From Prevotella sp. (GTDB lineage: Bacteria; Bacteroidota; Bacteroidia; Bacteroidales; Dysgonomonadaceae): a DNA stretch of 64,000 nt. The stretch covers positions 1 to 64,000 of the forward strand of contig JAITVV010000081.1 of NCBI GenBank assembly GCA_031285625.1, written 5' to 3'. Below, in pieces: positions 9,250 to 17,209 of the stretch (positions are counted from its first letter, which is position 1; every line of letters begins with the position of its first letter). The notes under the pieces are model-generated. The model searched no databases, was not told where the DNA came from, and saw only the letters and a list, made by a program, of their open reading frames with translations. Both the position numbers and the translations under genes were made by a program.

Positions 9250-9398
9250 ATGAAGAAACTTATTCTGCTTGTTTTATGCCTACCACTACTGTATGCCTGT
9301 TCAGAAAACCCGAGGCAAAAGTAAAACCGACTCAGACAGGATGCAATTCACTAAATCTAACAGCTGCATCTGCAAATAATTCCTCATCATATAAATAG
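9250..9398 (+). pseudogene. Frameshifted small lipoprotein gene (or a 24-aa lipoprotein leader remnant)
   Basis: ATG 9250 opens a textbook lipoprotein signal (MKKLILLVLCLPLLYAC, lipobox LYAC) but the frame stops at TAA 9322-9324 after 24 codons. From 9312 a second frame continues for 28 codons (EAKVKPTQTGCNSLNLTAAS and on) to TAG 9396-9398. One missing base near 9310 would join them into a protein of about 53 residues. Its identity is not recognised. It may be the leader of the GH125 gene whose C-terminal end survives 70 bp downstream, or an independent small lipoprotein. Confidence 0.5.
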
Positions 9399-9469
9399 TT
9401 ATATCCTAACGATTTAATCGAAGTTATTGAAACAAACTCATTTTTATCCAAAGTGCCAAAGTTAATGTT

Positions 9470-9709
9470 TCACCCATGAGCATTATGATGAAAGCATTTA
9501 CAAATCAGGATGATAAAGAAATTCAGGCTTGTGTGAAAATGCTGCTCGAAACAGATGCCGACACAGGATTTATGCACGAATCATTCAACAAAGATAATCC
9601 TAAGAAATTTACTCGCGAGTGGTTTGCATGGCAAAATACATTATTTGGCGAACTAATTCTTAAATTGGTAAATGAAGGAAAGGTAGATTTATTGAATGAA
9701 ATAAAATAA
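9470..9709 (+). pseudogene. C-terminal remnant of a GH125 exo-alpha-1,6-mannosidase
   Basis: The frame encodes a 77-residue piece from ATG 9476 whose sequence MSIMMKAFT, then ETDADTGFMHESFNKDNPKK and FTREWFAWQNTLFGELIL, matches the extreme C terminus of GH125 (DUF1237) exo-alpha-1,6-mannosidases, which are normally over 400 residues. The codons just before 9470 do not continue the family sequence and run to a TGA at 9428-9430. The bulk of the gene, including the catalytic acids, is therefore missing here. No functional product is expected. The family call comes from recognised motifs, not a search. Confidence 0.75.
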
Positions 9710-9728
9710 AGGAAATAGATTAAAAAGG

Positions 9729-9871
9729 GTGTGTCAAAAGTAAAACTGCACTATCAAAGTGTAACCCTCTTTGTCATCCTGAGTGCAACGAAGGATCTCG
9801 ACCCTCCGGACATGAGATGTTTCACTTCGTTCAACATGACAAAAAGATAGCGAAAAATACTTTTGACACAC
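9729..9871. repeat. 143-bp repeat with 14-bp inverted ends, copy 1
   Basis: The ends are GTGTGTCAAAAGTA and its exact reverse complement. An inverted copy of identical length lies at 27574-27716 and differs at only about four positions. The core holds a smaller palindrome that starts TTGTCATCCTGAG and ends CAACATGACAA, related to the repeats at 22716 and 24985. No clear target-site duplication is seen. It lies between two convergent gene ends (GH125 remnant and the 9878-11614 gene), so it could also act as a terminator. Confidence 0.85.
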
Positions 9872-9877
9872 CTCTTT

Positions 9878-11614
9878 TTACTTTAAAACCCATTCCGGTT
9901 TATATTCTTTAAACAATCCTATTATCCTCTCCTTTTCACTGACAGTTAATATATGAGTCATGGTGCTTTGAACTGCAGTAAGTATCGACAGGATATTATC
10001 GGATAACATAAAATTCATCATCTGAAAATCGTATTTTCCCGGCTCTACTTCTTTGTTGCAACTTATGGAAATAATATGTCCTGCTTTCGACAGAAGCATA
10101 TCACTAAAGTTTGGTATATCTGCAATAAACTGTTTGAGTACAAGATTTTCATTGCTATTCCAATCCTCACTTTCCAGTAGTATTGTTAATATCCTATTTA
10201 TTAATGGGGTATTATGAGAAATTTCAAGGTCTTCGGTTTTGTGATCAGTTGTGGTATCACTAAAGTCCGTATCTTCAGGCAACTTTATATTATCTATATC
10301 CAATCCATTCTTCACGTTATATTGAACGTATGTTCCCGGTTGTGTGTTCACCTCTTCTATATTATAATCATAAGAGGATAAAAAATCTGATACTTTTTCA
10401 AATACTGCAGGAGGAAAATCAAATTCATAATTCTCATTCTTATGATTATTAATACCGGCAGACTGTGAAGGCAAATCTATATACAGTGATGTATATGGTT
10501 TCGTGATAAATACCTTGTTTCCTTCCTGATTTGTTAAGACTCCCAGAAATCCGTTATCAAATAACATAAATTGATGTGCGCACTTTGCTCGCTCCTCATC
10601 TAATTGCATCAATTGCTTCTTATCATCTCTATTTACTCTTTTTGTATTCAGGAGTATTTCTATCAACTTATCCCAATCCCCACTAAAAGTATCTGATACA
10701 TCGATATATATGTCTGTGAAATATCCTTCCGGAGCTAATTCGGGATATGCCTCGAAAGTTAGGGGCAGATTAGGAATGTTCGTTTTATCCCAACAGTTAT
10801 AAATAGACCGAAGTAGGCGGGATATATTTTCAGCTGATTCAATTTCAATATCCCTTATAAATTCAAGCAAAATGGGATCATATTTCTGAGGATCGCAAGC
10901 TGCAAAATGGGCCATAATAGAATATCCTGTATAATATCTCCAACAACTGGACGAATTACCATACTCTTTAAATAACGGGTATATTCTATTGGCTTCTATT
11001 ATTTTTTGTAAAATGATCTCAAGTATAGGGTGAAATTCCGGAAAAGAAACAGCAGCAGAAAACAATCCATCTTCATCAGTTGCCCATGCTCTGACTCCTT
11101 TAGGCGGATCTATACGATAACGGACTTCGTGTATACCCCATTTTTCAATATATGTGTCTATATCTTCTACTATAGGAATTAATAATTTTCTTACTTGTTC
11201 TACATCCGTTAAGTCCGCAATTACCTCCTTTATTATTCGTTCATCCGGAATATTTCCCTCATAAACTTTTTCAGGGTCAGGAATCGGTTCATTGGTATTC
11301 TTTAAGATATCTACCAGTTTTTCTACTCTGGCAAAAGAAAGTGGCTGTGATAAATCATCCAGTATATGATAAACATTGTGAAGAAGCGTCTGATACCTTA
11401 CCTTCTTTTCGGGTATTACCCTTATACATTCAAATAAGACTGGCATATCCTCATATTCTAATTCACCATCAAATGGCCAAGGATCGTTTATAGTTCCTCC
11501 ATATGCATTTATTACTTTATTATACCAATGGGAATCACATTCTGAATAATTTACTAATACTTTATTAAAGATTGATTTCAGATTTTTGTGTTTTTTTTCA
11601 GTTGCTTCGTTCAT
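9878..11614 (-). CDS. Unrecognised 578-aa cytoplasmic protein
   Basis: I do not recognise a family. The protein has no signal peptide or membrane helix, is acidic and rich in aromatic residues, and looks largely helical in its first 300 residues. A segment near 175-200 (RYRIDPPKGVRAWATDEDGL) and the region around 220-240, SSSCWRYYTGYSIMAHFAAC, look like the most structured motifs. The C-terminal third has a low-complexity acidic stretch near 435-460. A TATCTTTG box lies upstream on the same strand (11666-11659). It is a single-gene unit between the repeat and pyrC. Confidence 0.75.
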   Translation of the reverse strand: MNEATEKKHKNLKSIFNKVLVNYSECDSHWYNKVINAYGGTINDPWPFDGELEYEDMPVLFECIRVIPEKKVRYQTLLHNVYHILDDLSQPLSFARVEKLVDILKNTNEPIPDPEKVYEGNIPDERIIKEVIADLTDVEQVRKLLIPIVEDIDTYIEKWGIHEVRYRIDPPKGVRAWATDEDGLFSAAVSFPEFHPILEIILQKIIEANRIYPLFKEYGNSSSCWRYYTGYSIMAHFAACDPQKYDPILLEFIRDIEIESAENISRLLRSIYNCWDKTNIPNLPLTFEAYPELAPEGYFTDIYIDVSDTFSGDWDKLIEILLNTKRVNRDDKKQLMQLDEERAKCAHQFMLFDNGFLGVLTNQEGNKVFITKPYTSLYIDLPSQSAGINNHKNENYEFDFPPAVFEKVSDFLSSYDYNIEEVNTQPGTYVQYNVKNGLDIDNIKLPEDTDFSDTTTDHKTEDLEISHNTPLINRILTILLESEDWNSNENLVLKQFIADIPNFSDMLLSKAGHIISISCNKEVEPGKYDFQMMNFMLSDNILSILTAVQSTMTHILTVSEKERIIGLFKEYKPEWVLK

Positions 11615-11952
11615 AAGCAGGAATTTTGTATAGGTTTGTGTGTTTAAATTGATCTTTACAAAGATAGAAGAAAATTGATCACTATTTAAAACATGAATTA
11701 TCTAATTAAAAGATCTTTGACATAGTTTTCAGGAATAAAAAGTAACATGTAAGAACAATAAAAAAGTTGTTACTTTTGTTACCTTTTGGCCATAATCATC
11801 TATTTATTAATTATTTATATTTATATCATTCTATTGGTTGTGACTTTATTTAATATACTTGTTTTTCTTATCTTTGTAGAAACATCTGGTTATGAAGTAA
11901 ACCTACTTGAGGGAGTAAAGAATATTAAAACATTCATATAAAAAATATAGAT
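11615..11952. promoter_or_regulatory. Divergent intergenic region with two promoter boxes
   Basis: This 338-bp AT-rich gap separates the minus-strand 578-aa gene from pyrC. It holds TATCTTTG on the minus strand at 11666-11659, 45 nt before the 578-aa ORF, and TATCTTTG on the plus strand at 11869-11876, 77 nt before pyrC. No ORF, RNA or strong hairpin was seen otherwise. Confidence 0.5.
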
Positions 11953-13287
11953 ATGATACTTATTCACAGAGCAACAATCATTAACGAAAATACATCTTTT
12001 ACCGGTTCAGTATTAATTGAGAAAGACATAATATCAGAGATATACAGAGGAGATGTCCCTGAAGCCATACTAAACAAGGCAATAGTAATAGATGCAAAAG
12101 ACTTATGGTTAATCCCCGGGGTAATTGATGACCAGGTACATTTCCGTGAGCCGGGGCTAACCCACAAAGGCGATATTGCCAGCGAAAGCCGTGCCGCTAT
12201 TGCCGGAGGTGTCACCTCCTTTATGGAAATGCCCAATACAAAGCCACAAACTACAACCATAGAACTACTGGAAGATAAGTTTGAATTAGGTGCGCAAAAA
12301 TCCTATGCCAACTATTCTTTTTATATGGGGGCGACCAATGATAATATTGCCGAACTGAAAAAAGTAAATCCGAAAGAAGTTTGTGGAGTAAAAGTATTTA
12401 TGGGATCATCTACAGGCAACATGCTTGTGGATGATAAGAAGGTCTTGCAGGCAATATTTGCAGAGATAGACATGCTGATAGCTACCCATTGCGAGAAAGA
12501 AGAAATAATCAGGGAAAATATTGCTAAATATAAAGCCGAATTCGGAGAGGATATCCCAATTCAGTATCATCCTCTTATCCGTAGTGCCGAAGCATGCTAT
12601 CGTTCTTCCGCTGAAGCAGTGGAACTAGCTGATAGATATCAGACCCGGTTGCATATTTTGCACCTTTCCACCGAGAAAGAAATCAGTTTATTCGATATAA
12701 AACCTCTTGCTGAAAAGAAAATCACAGGTGAAGTATGTGTACACCACCTTTGGTTCTCCGATGAAGATTACTCAAAATATGGCACTCGTATAAAGTGGAA
12801 TCCTGCGGTGAAAACGAGACAAGACAGAGGTGCATTAATGCAGGGGTTACTCAAAGGGAAGCTTGATGTAATAGCTACTGACCACGCCCCACATCTACTG
12901 GAAGAAAAACAGGGAGACGCCCTAAAAGCTGCATCCGGAGGCCCACTTGTACAACATTCATTACAGATGATGCTCGAGCTGGCAAAAAAAGGGAAAATAA
13001 CAAAAGAACAAGTAGTAAACAAGATGTGCCATGCGCCTGCATCTATGTTTAAAATAAATAAACGAGGTTATATCCGTACAGGCTATTTTGCCGATCTGGT
13101 GTTGGTAAATCCGAACAAACCATATACTATTACACAGGATAATATCTTGTATAAATGCAAATGGGCACCGTTAGAGGGTGAAACATTCTCTACATCCATA
13201 GACAAAACATTTCTGAATGGAAAAATAGCCTTCGAGAATGGCATTGTAAATGAAGTGAAAGGCGAGAGGCTGCAATTTGACAGATAA
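11953..13287 (+). CDS. pyrC: Dihydroorotase PyrC
   Basis: Catalyses the reversible cyclisation of carbamoyl-aspartate to dihydroorotate in pyrimidine synthesis. 444 residues with the amidohydrolase metal-site motifs of a class I type enzyme: [10 protein letters not shown] with H63 and R65, ATHCEKEE near 178, LHILHLST near 234, and the catalytic-aspartate motif IATDHAPH near 310. The ATG at 11953 is the natural start. It ends 4 bp before the convergent stop of the DUF4251 pseudogene. Confidence 0.95.
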   Translation: MILIHRATIINENTSFTGSVLIEKDIISEIYRGDVPEAILNKAIVIDAKDLWLIPGVIDDQVHFREPGLTHKGDIASESRAAIAGGVTSFMEMPNTKPQTTTIELLEDKFELGAQKSYANYSFYMGATNDNIAELKKVNPKEVCGVKVFMGSSTGNMLVDDKKVLQAIFAEIDMLIATHCEKEEIIRENIAKYKAEFGEDIPIQYHPLIRSAEACYRSSAEAVELADRYQTRLHILHLSTEKEISLFDIKPLAEKKITGEVCVHHLWFSDEDYSKYGTRIKWNPAVKTRQDRGALMQGLLKGKLDVIATDHAPHLLEEKQGDALKAASGGPLVQHSLQMMLELAKKGKITKEQVVNKMCHAPASMFKINKRGYIRTGYFADLVLVNPNKPYTITQDNILYKCKWAPLEGETFSTSIDKTFLNGKIAFENGIVNEVKGERLQFDR

Positions 13288-13291
13288 TCGT

Positions 13292-13828
13292 TTATAATGC
13301 ACGTCCTTTAAAGACATCTGAATCATCCTCCTGATATAAGTTACCAGTAAAGTCTATCCTGTTGCTGTTAAAATTTGGAGTAACTGTCGCACGGCATTTA
13401 TTATCACCTTTAGTCATCTGGATAATAACATTTGCAGAGATACCTATACCTTGTACCATCATGCTCAGTGTGACATTGCCTCTCTTATCTGTTTCCATTT
13501 TCACATTCGAAGCTCTTCCGTCCAGTGTAATCCCTCCTATTCCATTAGGTCCGGCATATGGAGAGTTGAATGCCATTTGAATGGTTGCCTTATCATCATG
13601 CATGGATATAAAGTTTGTACTGGCATTTACATAGGCAAATCTTCCGTATTTAAAATCAATGCGGTCAGCCTCTAATACAAACTTCCTGTCAGTCAATGCT
13701 TGAAATGCTTTTTCTCCCCAAGCAGCTTATTCAGCCTGTTGTGCAAGTTTTTTCTGAGGATCCTGTTGCGTCTTACAACCTGTAATGAACAACATAATTG
13801 CGATTAATATAAATACAATTTTCTTCAT
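13292..13828 (-). pseudogene. DUF4251 lipoprotein gene interrupted by an in-frame TAA
   Basis: From ATG 13828 the frame encodes a lipoprotein signal (MKKIVFILIAIMLFITGC, lipobox ITGC) and reads KTQQDPQKKLAQQAE, then meets TAA at 13729-13727 (codon 34). The same frame resumes with AAWGEKAFQALTDRKFVLEA and runs uninterrupted for a DUF4251-like domain to 13292. A single base change (for example from CAA or GAA) would restore a 178-residue protein, the normal size for these Bacteroidetes outer-surface or periplasmic lipoproteins of unknown role. A TTG at 13696 could only give an unexported fragment. Likely a recent pseudogene, or a sequencing error. Confidence 0.8.
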
Positions 13829-13921
13829 AGCCTTCTTTTTTAAATATAACAGAAAAGAAATGATTATAGTTTATTTTTAGGATGGGATATTTAACGGCTT
13901 CGCTAAGTTTTGAAAAAGAAA

Positions 13922-13994
13922 CCGGATAGGTCGGACTCGAACCGACAACTTCCTGCTTGACAGGCAGGTGTTCTTCCTATTGAGCTACTATCCG
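13922..13994 (-). tRNA. tRNA-Asp-like gene (anticodon GTC), atypical
   Basis: Cloverleaf by eye: acceptor CGGATAG/CTATCCG, D arm GCTC-AATAGGAA-GAAC with one mismatch (C-A), anticodon stem CCTGC/GCAGG with loop CTGTCAA, variable loop AAGTT, T stem GTCGG/CCGAC with TTCGAGT, discriminator G, no encoded CCA. Anticodon GTC reads Asp. The C1-G72 end pair is unusual for tRNA-Asp. It is the last of three related genes on this strand. Confidence 0.75.
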
Positions 13995-14012
13995 GCTGTA
14001 TTTTTGAGATAA

Positions 14013-14085
14013 CCAGACGAGCAGGACTTGAACCTGCGACCTCTCACTTAGCAGGCGAGAGCTCTTCCGGCTGAGCTATCGTCTG
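14013..14085 (-). tRNA. tRNA-like gene with Ser anticodon GCT but a class I (short variable loop) body
   Basis: Acceptor CAGACGA/TCGTCTG, D arm GCTC-AGCCGGAA-GAGC, anticodon stem CTCGC/GTGAG with loop CTGCTAA, five-base variable loop AGGTC, T stem GCAGG/CCTGC with TTCAAGT, discriminator G, 73 nt, no CCA. GCT is the anticodon for Ser codons AGC/AGU, yet bacterial tRNA-Ser needs a long variable arm for SerRS, and this gene has none. Its charging identity is therefore unclear. Confidence 0.7.
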
Positions 14086-14147
14086 GTCAGATGCAAATAT
14101 ATAAATTTAAGAGTAAGAACCGGAACGTAATCAAATTATTTTAAAAA

Positions 14148-14218
14148 TCAGACAGATTGGACTCGAACCAATGACCTCCGGATGTGGGTCCGGGCTCTTC
14201 CAACTGAGCTACTGTCTG
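14148..14218 (-). tRNA. tRNA-like gene with abnormal anticodon loop
   Basis: Acceptor CAGACAG/CTGTCTG, D arm GCTC-AGTTGGAA-GAGC and T arm ATTGG-TTCGAGT-CCAAT are all perfect, discriminator A. The anticodon hairpin is CCGGA-CCCACA-TCCGG, a perfect 5-bp stem with a 6-base loop and no U33, so no anticodon can be assigned with confidence. The gene is 71 nt, two shorter than its neighbours. It starts 8 nt after the stop codon of the SDR gene on the same strand. Confidence 0.6.
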
Positions 14219-14226
14219 ATTATATT

Positions 14227-15582
14227 CTACCAGTTTGTTTCCTTATAGTTCTTCAATAATTTACCAAATATCTTATTCCCAGTAATAATTTCACGTATAG
14301 GATGTAAGATTCGTGCAGCTCCATCGACAGAATCCAGAGGGGGAATATAGCCTTGTTCAAACTGTTTTTTTCGTAATTCTTCTTTTGCACCTGTTGATAC
14401 CCAGCCTACATCTACACAGTTCATATAGATAGAATCTTCAGCAAATTCCTCTGCTGATGTACGTGTCATCATATTTAGAGCAGCCTTGGTCATATTAGTA
14501 TGAGGATGGAAAATGGTTTTATTCGTATAGCTAAACTGACCTTCCGATGAAGTTACATTGATTATGAATCTGTCCGGATATTGGGATTTTAAGAAAAGGG
14601 ACTTCAACCCTTTAATTAACAAATACGGTGAGATCTGATTAATCAAGTTTACTTCTAATAATTCGTACATTGAGATTTCATCGAGTTTCGAATTCCAACT
14701 GTTCTTCTCTCTATTGTCTACTGGCTGTCCAAATCGGTTCTTGTCGAATGTAATGGGCATATCCTTTAATTCTAGAAAGTTTGTTTGGTTAGTAACAGGT
14801 GTTTTATTCGGTAGCAGCTTATTTTGGCCTCCTAATTTTTTTAAAGCCAGTGCTTCGTTATTAATTAACGGAACATAGTAATTGTCCGGATATTTGATTG
14901 TTTGAGCTGCATTATTTATCAGAATATCCAGAGTCTCGAATTCGGTCTTTACATAGCTGACAAAATCTTCTACTGCCCGCAAGTTCCTTAAATCCAAACC
15001 ATATACAATAAGCCTATCCTTCCATTCCGGGTAATCTGGCTCATTACTTAACTGATCTAAGGCCAGAGACGGAAAACGTGAAGATACTATAAGGTTTGCT
15101 TCGGATCGGAGAATTTTAAGGGCCGTGGCATATCCTATTTTTACTCTACCTCCGGTAAGAATAACATTTCGCCCTGTAAGATCAATTGATTCGAATCGTT
15201 GCTGGTAATTATATTCAGCACATTCAGGGCATAATCTGCTATAAAAGAAGTGCATCTTATCAAAAGGCTGATTGCATGCATAGCAGTTGTCGAATGAATT
15301 TAGTTGTTGATAACTATTGCTTTCTATTTTATGTCCACTATATGTAGATGTATTATTTTTAGCCTGTTTAGCGATTTCGGAGCTTAACAAGATATCAATA
15401 TCTTCATTTCTACGTTCTTGTGAATTGTCTTTACGTATAGTTTTCCGGGCATTCTTATGTATCTTGGTTATTAGTGTCTTGAATGTTTCATTATCAGGAT
15501 TATCAAAAGGATTATCCTTTAATGCTGTAAGCACTTTGATACATGTATTCCATTCTTCTTCTGTAAACCTTTGTGCTGACAT
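14227..15582 (-). CDS. Zinc-ribbon SDR-fold oxidoreductase with altered active site
   Basis: 451 residues. An N-terminal helical, charged region (1-95) is followed by a CxxC-x14-CxxC zinc-ribbon-like motif (C100, C103, C118, C121), then a short-chain dehydrogenase/reductase Rossmann domain from about 135 with the cofactor motif TGGRVKIG (143-150) and NNAAQT. The usual YxxxK catalytic pair is changed: the sequence HTNMTKAALN has Thr where Tyr is expected, while the Ser (NVTSSEG) and Lys remain. A 30-40 residue insertion lies in mid-domain. Its ATG directly follows the TGA of the SIS gene, so the two are translationally coupled. Substrate unknown. Confidence 0.85.
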   Translation of the reverse strand: MSAQRFTEEEWNTCIKVLTALKDNPFDNPDNETFKTLITKIHKNARKTIRKDNSQERRNEDIDILLSSEIAKQAKNNTSTYSGHKIESNSYQQLNSFDNCYACNQPFDKMHFFYSRLCPECAEYNYQQRFESIDLTGRNVILTGGRVKIGYATALKILRSEANLIVSSRFPSLALDQLSNEPDYPEWKDRLIVYGLDLRNLRAVEDFVSYVKTEFETLDILINNAAQTIKYPDNYYVPLINNEALALKKLGGQNKLLPNKTPVTNQTNFLELKDMPITFDKNRFGQPVDNREKNSWNSKLDEISMYELLEVNLINQISPYLLIKGLKSLFLKSQYPDRFIINVTSSEGQFSYTNKTIFHPHTNMTKAALNMMTRTSAEEFAEDSIYMNCVDVGWVSTGAKEELRKKQFEQGYIPPLDSVDGAARILHPIREIITGNKIFGKLLKNYKETNW

Positions 15583-16188
15583 TCATTTACTTATTTCTCT
15601 TGATTTTTCGCCCAGATAGCCCCCATGATGGCGTTTCGCATAATCTGAGATTGTAAAGCCGATTCTTTTCATAGTGCCTACAACCAGTATGTCTCCTATC
15701 ACAGTCATTACAGTAGTGGAAGTAGTGGGGGTAAGCCCCAATCCACAAACTTCGTCAGGACGTCCGGTCAAAAGACATACATCTGCTTTTTGCGCCAAAA
15801 GGCTGTCGGGATCACTTGTGATAACTATAAACTGAATGCCGGGAATAAGATTTTTAGCTAATGTGATAAGTTCTATAATTTCCCTGGTTTTTCCGGAATT
15901 GGAAATTGCCAGTACAATATCATTCTCCTGTAAAATACCTAAATCTCCGTGTTGTGCTTCACTGGGATGCAGGAATACGGCAGGGGTGCCTGTTGAGCTA
16001 AATGTAGTTGCCATATTTTGTGCTATTTGCCCAGCCTTTCCCATACCGCTGGTGACCAGTTTTCCCTTCTTTTTATTGACTTGTTCTACAATAAGGTCAA
16101 TAGCTTTACCATAGGCATCACTAATGGGAATATTCATTATTGCCGAGGCTTCATGCGCCAGAATAGAACGTATATCGTCAGTATTCAT
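15583..16188 (-). CDS. SIS-domain sugar-phosphate isomerase, KpsF/GutQ type without CBS domains
   Basis: 201 residues from ATG 16188; an upstream in-frame ATG at 16224 is unlikely because it would precede the promoter box. The SIS fold shows SGMGKAGQIAQNMATTFSSTG, then HPSEAQHGDLG and AISNSGKTREI, the signature of arabinose-5-phosphate isomerases (Ru5P to A5P, for Kdo synthesis). The C-terminal CBS pair found in full KdsD/KpsF proteins is absent; the protein ends after DYAKRHHGGYLG. Its TGA abuts the ATG of the SDR gene. It may act on A5P or on another sugar phosphate. Confidence 0.88.
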   Translation of the reverse strand: MNTDDIRSILAHEASAIMNIPISDAYGKAIDLIVEQVNKKKGKLVTSGMGKAGQIAQNMATTFSSTGTPAVFLHPSEAQHGDLGILQENDIVLAISNSGKTREIIELITLAKNLIPGIQFIVITSDPDSLLAQKADVCLLTGRPDEVCGLGLTPTTSTTVMTVIGDILVVGTMKRIGFTISDYAKRHHGGYLGEKSREISK

Positions 16189-16202
16189 TTTTATTTTTTT
16201 GC

Positions 16203-16210
16203 CAAAGATA
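16203..16210 (-). promoter_or_regulatory. -7 promoter box upstream of the SIS-SDR-tRNA unit
   Basis: TATCTTTG on the minus strand, 14 nt before ATG 16188 and just after the purE terminator. It would start a transcript through SIS, SDR and the three tRNA-like genes. Confidence 0.5.
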
Positions 16211-16235
16211 CAATATTTATCCAAATTTAAACAAT

Positions 16236-16267
16236 AAGGATCTGAACAGATAATTGCTCAGATCCTT
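16236..16267 (-). terminator. Terminator-like hairpin after purE
   Basis: AAGGATCTGA and TCAGATCCTT form a 10-bp stem with a 12-nt loop; the minus-strand exit reads ATTGTTTAAATTT, a weak T-rich tract. It lies 20 nt downstream of the purE stop. Confidence 0.65.
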
Positions 16268-16286
16268 TATTATAACAGAAATTAAT

Positions 16287-16793
16287 TTAGTTCGTTTTGA
16301 ATTTGAACTGCACCTTAGCCAGGTCTTCATTCGCTTTTTCTATCTTCCCTTTCAGGTTGTCTTTATAAGCTTCCAGTTTCTTTTGTAAGCCCTCATCGCC
16401 TGTTGCAATCATTTGAAGCGCTAATATAGCTGCGTTTAAAGATCCGTTTATACCAACAGTGGCTACCGGTATCCCCGGAGGCATCTGTACAATGGCAAGC
16501 AAAGCATCCATACCATCCAGTGATGCATCGATAGGAACTCCGATAACGGGTATAGGAGTCATTGAAGCGATCACACCAGGAAGATGAGCAGCCATACCGG
16601 CAGCAGCAATAATAACTTTTATACCTCTGCCTTTTGCGGCTTTAGCAAAAACTTCAACGCGCTCAGGGGTACGGTGTGCGGATAAGGCATTTATTTCGAA
16701 GGTAACTTCCATTTCATCGAAAAATTTTGCTGCCTTTTCCATTACGGGAAGATCAGAAGTACTTCCCATTATAATACTAACAACAGGTTTCAT
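16287..16793 (-). CDS. purE: N5-carboxyaminoimidazole ribonucleotide mutase PurE
   Basis: Class I PurE rearranges N5-CAIR to CAIR in purine synthesis. 168 residues with the family motifs MGSTSDLPVMEKA (residues 9-21), ALSAHRTPER (36-45), AAGMAAHLPGVIAS (64-77) and MPPGIPVATVGING. The C-terminal 25 residues are a charged lysine-rich tail. It is the last gene of the rpoN-gcvH-purE run, 6 bp after gcvH. Confidence 0.97.
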   Translation of the reverse strand: MKPVVSIIMGSTSDLPVMEKAAKFFDEMEVTFEINALSAHRTPERVEVFAKAAKGRGIKVIIAAAGMAAHLPGVIASMTPIPVIGVPIDASLDGMDALLAIVQMPPGIPVATVGINGSLNAAILALQMIATGDEGLQKKLEAYKDNLKGKIEKANEDLAKVQFKFKTN

Positions 16794-16799
16794 TTTTAT

Positions 16800-17180
16800 T
16801 TATTTACCAATTAGGTTTTTGTAATCTGCAGCAGAAAGTAGTTTATCTAATTCTGAAACATCATTAACGGTTATTTTAATTATCCATCCTTTTCCGTATG
16901 GATCTTCATTTATTAATTCCGGTTTATCTTCGAGTTCAGCATTCACTTCCAATACTTCTCCTGAAACAGGCATTAGAAGGTCTGAAACAGTTTTTACAGC
17001 TTCCACACTACCAAACACTCCATCTTTAGCAATTGTATCGCCCTCTGTGGTTACATCTACATAAACGATTTCGCCCAGTTCACTTTGAGCAAACTCAGTA
17101 ATACCTATAAAAGCTGTATCACCTTCAACTCTGATCCATTCGTGGTCTTTAGAATACTTTAAATTTTCAGGAAAGTTCAT
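16800..17180 (-). CDS. gcvH: Glycine cleavage system H protein
   Basis: Lipoyl carrier that shuttles the aminomethyl group between the P, T and L proteins of glycine cleavage. ATG 17180 gives 126 residues starting [15 protein letters not shown]; the TTG two codons upstream is less likely. The lipoylated lysine is in the motif [12 protein letters not shown] near residue 63. No gcvT, gcvP or lpd is in the window, so the rest of the system is elsewhere. Confidence 0.96.
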   Translation of the reverse strand: MNFPENLKYSKDHEWIRVEGDTAFIGITEFAQSELGEIVYVDVTTEGDTIAKDGVFGSVEAVKTVSDLLMPVSGEVLEVNAELEDKPELINEDPYGKGWIIKITVNDVSELDKLLSAADYKNLIGK

Positions 17181-17209
17181 AATCAATCTTTTTATTATTT
17201 TACATTAGT

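Noticed and set aside
9729-9871. Complete insertion sequence
   Set aside because: The 143-bp unit holds no transposase and shows no target duplication, so it is listed as a repeat only.
13727-13729. Recoded stop (selenocysteine or pyrrolysine) in the DUF4251 gene
   Set aside because: The stop is TAA, not TGA or TAG, and there is no associated stem-loop.
13922-14218. Attachment site of an integrated element in the tRNA cluster
   Set aside because: No integrase gene and no duplicated tRNA 3' end was seen in the window.
14148-14218. tRNA-His
   Set aside because: GTG appears only on the opposite strand; the minus-strand loop reads CCCACA, and the conserved arms fix the orientation.
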